Shown here piece by piece: positions 60,096 through 64,000 of a DNA stretch of 64,000 nt. Below the pieces are notes generated by a model. That model was not told the origin of the DNA, did no database searches, and was given only the letters and a program-made list of their open reading frames with translations. A program made the translations under genes and the position numbers. Source of the stretch: Osmia lignaria lignaria (lineage: Eukaryota > Arthropoda > Insecta > Hymenoptera > Megachilidae); assembly GCF_051020975.1 (NCBI RefSeq), contig NW_027478159.1, positions 1,070,501 through 1,134,500 of the forward strand. Reading direction: 5' to 3'. Within the stretch, counting starts at the first letter, position 1. Each line of letters opens with the position of its first letter.

Positions 60096-61702
60096 GATCA
60101 GATGCGTAGTTCTCGAGATATATCAAGATATTTAAAAGTTCCGAAGCTGCACCAACATAATAGAGATACAGAAACACCGTGGCCCCTTTCTTTGAGATAA
60201 CTCTGCACTATTGCGCGCTGTAAATGCCACTTCCAGCTTAGCTGTGCAGAAGAAGAACAACAAGAAGAAGAAATATCCCGAAATATGTCCGTCAGGCCCC
60301 TTCCCTTGAGATATATCTGCAAATATCTCGGAAACGAAGCGAGCTATGACAAAATGTTGAGAGACCTTTTTTGTAGAGAATTATGTTTCCTACAATTTAT
60401 GTTCTATGATATTTTTTGATCAGAAGCGTAGTTTTCGAGATATATCGAGATATTTAAAAGTTCCGAAGCCGCACCAACATAATAGAGATACAGAAACACC
60501 GTGGCCCCTTTCTTTGAGATAACTCTGCACTAGTGCGAGCCGCAAATGCCACTTCCAGCTTAGCTGTGCAGAAGAAGAACAACAAGAAGAAGAAATATCT
60601 CGAAATATGTCCGTCAGGCCCCTTCCCTTGAGATAAATCTGCAAATATCTCGGAAACGAAGAGAGCTATGGCAAAATGTTAAGAGACCTTTTTTGTAGAG
60701 AATTAAGTTTCCTACTTTTTATGTTCTATGATATTTTTTGATTAGATGCGTAGTTCTCGAGATATATCAAGATATTTAAAAGTTCCGAAGCCGCACCAAC
60801 ATAATAGAGATACAGAAACACCGTGGCCCCTTTCTTTCAGATAACTATGCACTATTGCGAGCTGCAAATGCCACTTCCAGCTTAGCTGTGCAGAAGAACA
60901 ACAAGAAGAAGAAATATCTCGAAATATGTCCGTCAGGCCCCTTCCCTTGAGATAAATCTGCAAATATCTCGGAAACGAAGAGAGCTATGGCAAAATGTTA
61001 AGAGACCTTTTTTGTAGAGAATTAAGTTTCCTACAATTTATGTTGTATGATACTTTTTGATCAGAAGCGTAGTTTTCGAGATATATCGAGATATTTAAAA
61101 GTTCCGAAGCCGCACCAACATAATAGAGATACAGAAACACCGTGGCCCCTTTCGTTGAGATAACTCTGCACTAGTGCGAGCCGCAAATGCCACTTCCAGC
61201 TTAGCTGTGCAGAGGAAGAACAACAAGAAGAAGAAATATCTCGAAATATGTCCGTCAGGCCAGTTCCTTTGAGCTGAATCTGCAAATATCTCGGAAACGA
61301 AGCGAGCTATGGCAAAATGTTAAGAGACGTTTTTTGTAGAGAATTATGTTTCCTACAATTTATGTTCTATGATATTTTTTGATCAGAAGCGTAGTTTTCG
61401 AGATATATCGAGATATTTAAAAGTTCCGAAGCCGCACCAACATAATAGGGATACAGAAACACCGTGGCCCCTTTCTTTGAGATAAGTCTGCACTAGTGCG
61501 AGCCGCAAATGCCACTTCCAGCTTAGCTGTGCAGAAGAAGAACAACAAGAAGAAGAAATATCTCGAAATATGTCCGTCAGGCCCCTTCCCTTGAGATAAA
61601 TCTGCAAATATCTCGGAAACGAAGCGAGCTATGGCGAAATGTTAAGAGACCTTTTTTGTAGAGAATTAAGTTTCCTACTTTTCATGTTCTATGATATTTT
61701 TT
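60096..61702. repeat. Pentamer cassette, copy 3
   Basis: The same five-monomer order as at 42714 and 46250 reappears about 14 kb to the right, including ATATCCCG, CTATGACAAAATG, the 319-bp monomer and CCCCTTTCGTTGAG. The last member has a private GAGATAAGTCTGC near 61482. This is the clearest long-distance movement of a cassette between zones. Confidence 0.75.
60740..61058. repeat. 319-bp monomer (3-bp deletion), copy 4
   Basis: Same deletion near 60895, with a GATTAG head and CTTTCAGATAACTATGC, and the same CCCCTTTCGTTGAG partner after it. It lies about 15 kb from the nearest sister, inside the pentamer cassette at 60096-61702. Confidence 0.9.
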
Positions 61703-62024
61703 GATCAGATGCGTAGTTCTCGAGATATATCAAGATATTTAAAAGTTCCGAAGCCGCACCAACATAATAGAGATACAGAAACACCGTGGCCCCTTTCTTT
61801 GAGATAACTCTGCACGATTGCGAGCTGTAAATGCCACTTCCAGCTTAGCTGTGCAGAAGAAGGACAACAAGAAGAAGAAATATCTCGAAATATGTCCGTC
61901 AGGCCCCTTCCCTTGAGATAAATCTGCAAATATCTCGGAAACGAAGCGAGCTATGGCGAAATGTTAAGAGACCTTTTTTGTAGAGAATTAAGTTTCCTAC
62001 TTTTTATGTTCTATGATATTTTTT

Positions 62025-63312
62025 GATCAGATGCGTAGTTCTCGAGATATATCAAGATATTTAAAAGTTCCGAAGCCGCACCAACATAATAGAGATACAG
62101 AAACACCGTGGCCCCTTTCTTTGAGATAACTCTGCACTATTGCGAGCTGCAAATGCCACTTCCAGCTTAGCTGTGCAGAGGAAGAACAACAAGAAGAAGA
62201 AATATCTCGAAATATGTCCGTCAGGCCAGTTCCTTTGAGCTGAATCTGCAAATATCGCGGAAACGAAGCGAGCTATGGCAAAATGTTAAGAGACGTTTTT
62301 TGTAGAGAATTATGTTTCCTACAATTTATGTTCTATGATATTTTTTGATCAGAAGCGTAGTTTTCGAGATATATCGAGATATTTAAAAGTTCCGAAGCCG
62401 CACCAACATAATAGGGATACAGAAACACCGTGGCCCCTTTCTTTGAGATAACTCTGCACTAGTGCGAGCTGCAAATGCCACTTCCAGCTTAGCTGTGCAG
62501 AGGAAGAACAACAAGAAGAAGAAATATCTCGAAATATGTCCGTCAGGCCCCTTCCCTTGAGATATATCTGCAAATATCTCGGAAACGAAGCGAGCTATGG
62601 CGAAATGTTAAGAGACCTTTTTTGTAGAGAATTAAGTTTCCTACTTTTTATGTTCTATGATATTTTTTGATCAGATGCGTAGTTCTCGAGATATATCAAG
62701 ATATTTAAAAGTACCGAAGCCGCACCAACATAATAGAGATACAGAAACACCGTGGCCCCTTTCTTTGAGATAACTCTGCACTATTGCGAGCTGCAAATGC
62801 CACTTCCAGCTTAGCTGTGCAGAGGAAGAACAACAAGAAGAAGAAATATCTCGAAATATGTCCGTCAGGCCAGTTCCTTTGAGCTGAATCTGCAAATATC
62901 GCGGAAACGAAGCGAGCTATGGCAAAATGTTAAGAGACGTTTTTTGTAGAGAATTATGTTTCCTACAATTTATGTTCTATGATATTTTTTGATCAGAAGC
63001 GTAGTTTTCGAGATATATCGAGATATTTAAAAGTTCCGAAGCCGCACCAACATAATAGGGATACAGAAACACCGTGGCCCCTTTCTTTGAGATAACTCTG
63101 CACTAGTGCGAGCTGCAAATGCCACTTCCAGCTTAGCTGTGCAGAGGAAGAACAACAAGAAGAAGAAATATCTCGAAATATGTCCGTCAGGCCCCTTCCC
63201 TTGAGATATATCTGCAAATATCTCGGAAACGAAGCGAGCTATGGCAAAATGTTAAGAGACCTTTTTTGTAGAGAATTATGTTTCCTACAATTTATGTTCT
63301 ATGATATTTTTT
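62025..63312. repeat. Recent 644-bp dimer duplication
   Basis: Two monomers (62025-62668) recur at once (62669-63312). Both first members have the otherwise rare AAATATCGCGG (near 62253 and 62897), and both second members combine CTAGTGCGAGCTGC with AGAGGAAG. I noticed one internal change, AAAGTTCCG against AAAGTACCG near 62711. The second-member tails differ (GGCGAAATG with AAGTTTCC, against GGCAAAATG with ATGTTTCC), which marks the edge of the duplicated unit. Confidence 0.83.
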
Positions 63313-63956
63313 GATCAGAAGCGTAGTTTTCGAGATACATCGAGATATTTAAAAGTTCCGAAGCCACACCAACATAATAGAGATACAGAAACACCGTGGC
63401 CCCTTTCTTTGAGATAACTCTGCACTAGTGCGAGCCGCAAATGCCAGTTCCAGCTTAGCTGTGCAGAAGAAGAACAACAAGAAGAAGAAATATCTCGAAA
63501 TATGTCCGTCAGGCCCCTTCCCTTGAGATATATCTGCAAATATCTCGGAAACGAAGCGAGCTATGGCAAAATGTTAAGAGACCTTTTTTGTAGAGAATTA
63601 TGTTTCCTACAATTTATGTTTTATGATATTTTTTGATCAGAAGCGTAGTTTTCGAGATATATCGAGATATTTAAAAGTTTCGAAGCCGCACCAACATAAT
63701 AGAGATACAGAAACACCGTGGCCCCTCTCTTTGAGATAACTCTGCACTACTGCGAGCCGCAAATGCCACTTCCAGCTTAGCTGTGCAGAAGAAGAACAAC
63801 AAGAAGAAGAAATATCTCGAAATATGTCCGTCAGGCCCCTTCCCTTGAGATAAATCTGCAAATATCTCGGAAACGAAGAGAGCTATGGCAAAATGTTAAG
63901 AGACCTTTTTTGTAGAGAATTAAGTTTCCTACTTTTTATGTTCTATGATATTTTTT

Positions 63957-64000
63957 GATTAGATGCGTAGTTCTCGAGATATATCAAGATATTTAAAAGT
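63957..64000. repeat. Partial trailing monomer
   Basis: The first 44 bp of a monomer with a GATTAGATGCG head and CTCGAGATATATCAAG, cut by the right window edge. The array continues beyond it. Confidence 0.97.

Larger units (their letters stand above)
1..64000. repeat. 322-bp tandem satellite array filling the window
   Basis: The same 322-bp unit repeats head to tail from first to last base. A landmark GATC followed by the GCGTAG head recurs at 213, 535, 857 and so on, at 322-bp steps, to 63957. The phase shifts by only 12 bp in total, from four 3-bp deletions. This gives 198 monomers plus two partial ones. Neighbouring monomers differ mostly by single substitutions at a limited set of diagnostic sites, so identity between copies is high throughout. 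There is no insertion, inversion or flanking unique DNA. Such an array is satellite DNA of a eukaryotic chromosome; whether it is centromeric cannot be read from the sequence. No protein or RNA gene is supported anywhere in the window. Confidence 0.98.
47860..64000. repeat. Array zone D: AAGGACAAC, CCAGTTCCAGC and GACAGTTCC families
   Basis: About 50 monomers. New markers are GAAACCAAGCG with GGCGAAATG, GCACGATTGCGAGCTGTAAATG with AAGGACAAC, ATGCCAGTTCCAGC, CTTTATTTGAGAAAAC with CAGGACAGTTCC, and ATATTTCGAAATATG. The stretch 47860-50113 holds these families in irregular order. At 60.1-61.7 kb a zone C pentamer reappears. Both the array and the monomer register continue to the right edge, where a monomer with a GATTAG head starts at 63957. 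Confidence 0.72.

Noticed and set aside
215..63861. About 180 near-identical minus-strand open frames of 73-84 codons, one per monomer, as genes
   Set aside because: They repeat at the satellite period and differ by amino-acid-changing substitutions. About 18 copies have in-frame stops (for example near 19336, 26392, 36761, 48985, 50208), and there are no gene signals. The longer 84-codon forms come only from base changes at the frame edges. They are treated as passengers of the repeat.
1..64000. CRISPR array
   Set aside because: The period is 322 bp with no short-repeat/unique-spacer pattern. The sequence between any chosen repeats is itself repeated.
1..64000. Tandem rRNA, tRNA, 5S or histone gene cluster
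   Set aside because: No rRNA or tRNA core motifs, no box A/box B pair I could support, and no conserved protein in the 322-bp unit.
1..64000. Transposon-derived tandem (for example a helitron or LTR fragment)
   Set aside because: I found no terminal repeats, target-site duplications or transposase/reverse-transcriptase fragments. A mobile-element origin of the monomer cannot be excluded without a database search.
1..64000. Simple assembly artefact that repeats one monomer
   Set aside because: Monomers carry many private variants and ordered haplotypes, which copying one unit would not create. Local errors in the youngest duplications (51-59.6 kb) and in the mosaic at 20.5-21.8 kb remain possible and need raw reads.

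Overview
The whole 64-kb window is one uninterrupted head-to-tail satellite DNA array. The monomer is 322 bp and about 39% G+C (125 of 322 counted in the monomer at 535-856). There are 198 monomers plus a partial one at each edge, all in the same orientation. I found no non-satellite sequence, transposon insertion, inversion, RNA gene, CRISPR array or convincing protein gene. Both window edges lie inside the array, so its true length is unknown and exceeds 64 kb.

This points to a eukaryotic genome, most likely heterochromatin such as a centromeric, pericentromeric or subtelomeric block. The text of the monomer (dense GAGATA/TATCTC words, a 'TTTTTTGTAGAGAATTA' box followed by 'TTTCCTAC') resembles repeats I recall from insect genomes. 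That is recollection, not a database result, so the taxonomic call is tentative.

The monomers are not random variants. They fall into recurring haplotypes arranged in multi-monomer cassettes that have been duplicated, deleted and recombined. Zone A (1-21786) is rich in GGAAATG/CAGTTTAG monomers; it holds a 6-monomer tandem duplication, an overlapping 4-monomer one, and three related copies of an 8-10-monomer block. Zone B (21787-34344) holds a 5-monomer repeat and two rearranged copies of a cassette of more than 10 monomers. Zone C (34345-47859) is a shuffle of trimer, dimer and pentamer cassettes, and it carries a 3-bp-deleted monomer lineage. Zone D (47860-64000) holds a near-identical 15-monomer (4830-bp shift) duplication with a nested 4-mer, a re-appearance of a zone C pentamer, and a very recent dimer.

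The array keeps its 322-bp register almost perfectly. The only length change I can detect is one 3-bp deletion in a GAA-type tract, present in four related monomers. Several monomers are visible chimeras of two haplotypes, and their switch points can be bracketed to tens of bases. The window is therefore a good record of unequal exchange and conversion in a satellite. It does not contain a multi-gene system. A 74-codon minus-strand reading frame stays open in about 180 of 198 monomers, but I judge it a passenger of array homogenisation.
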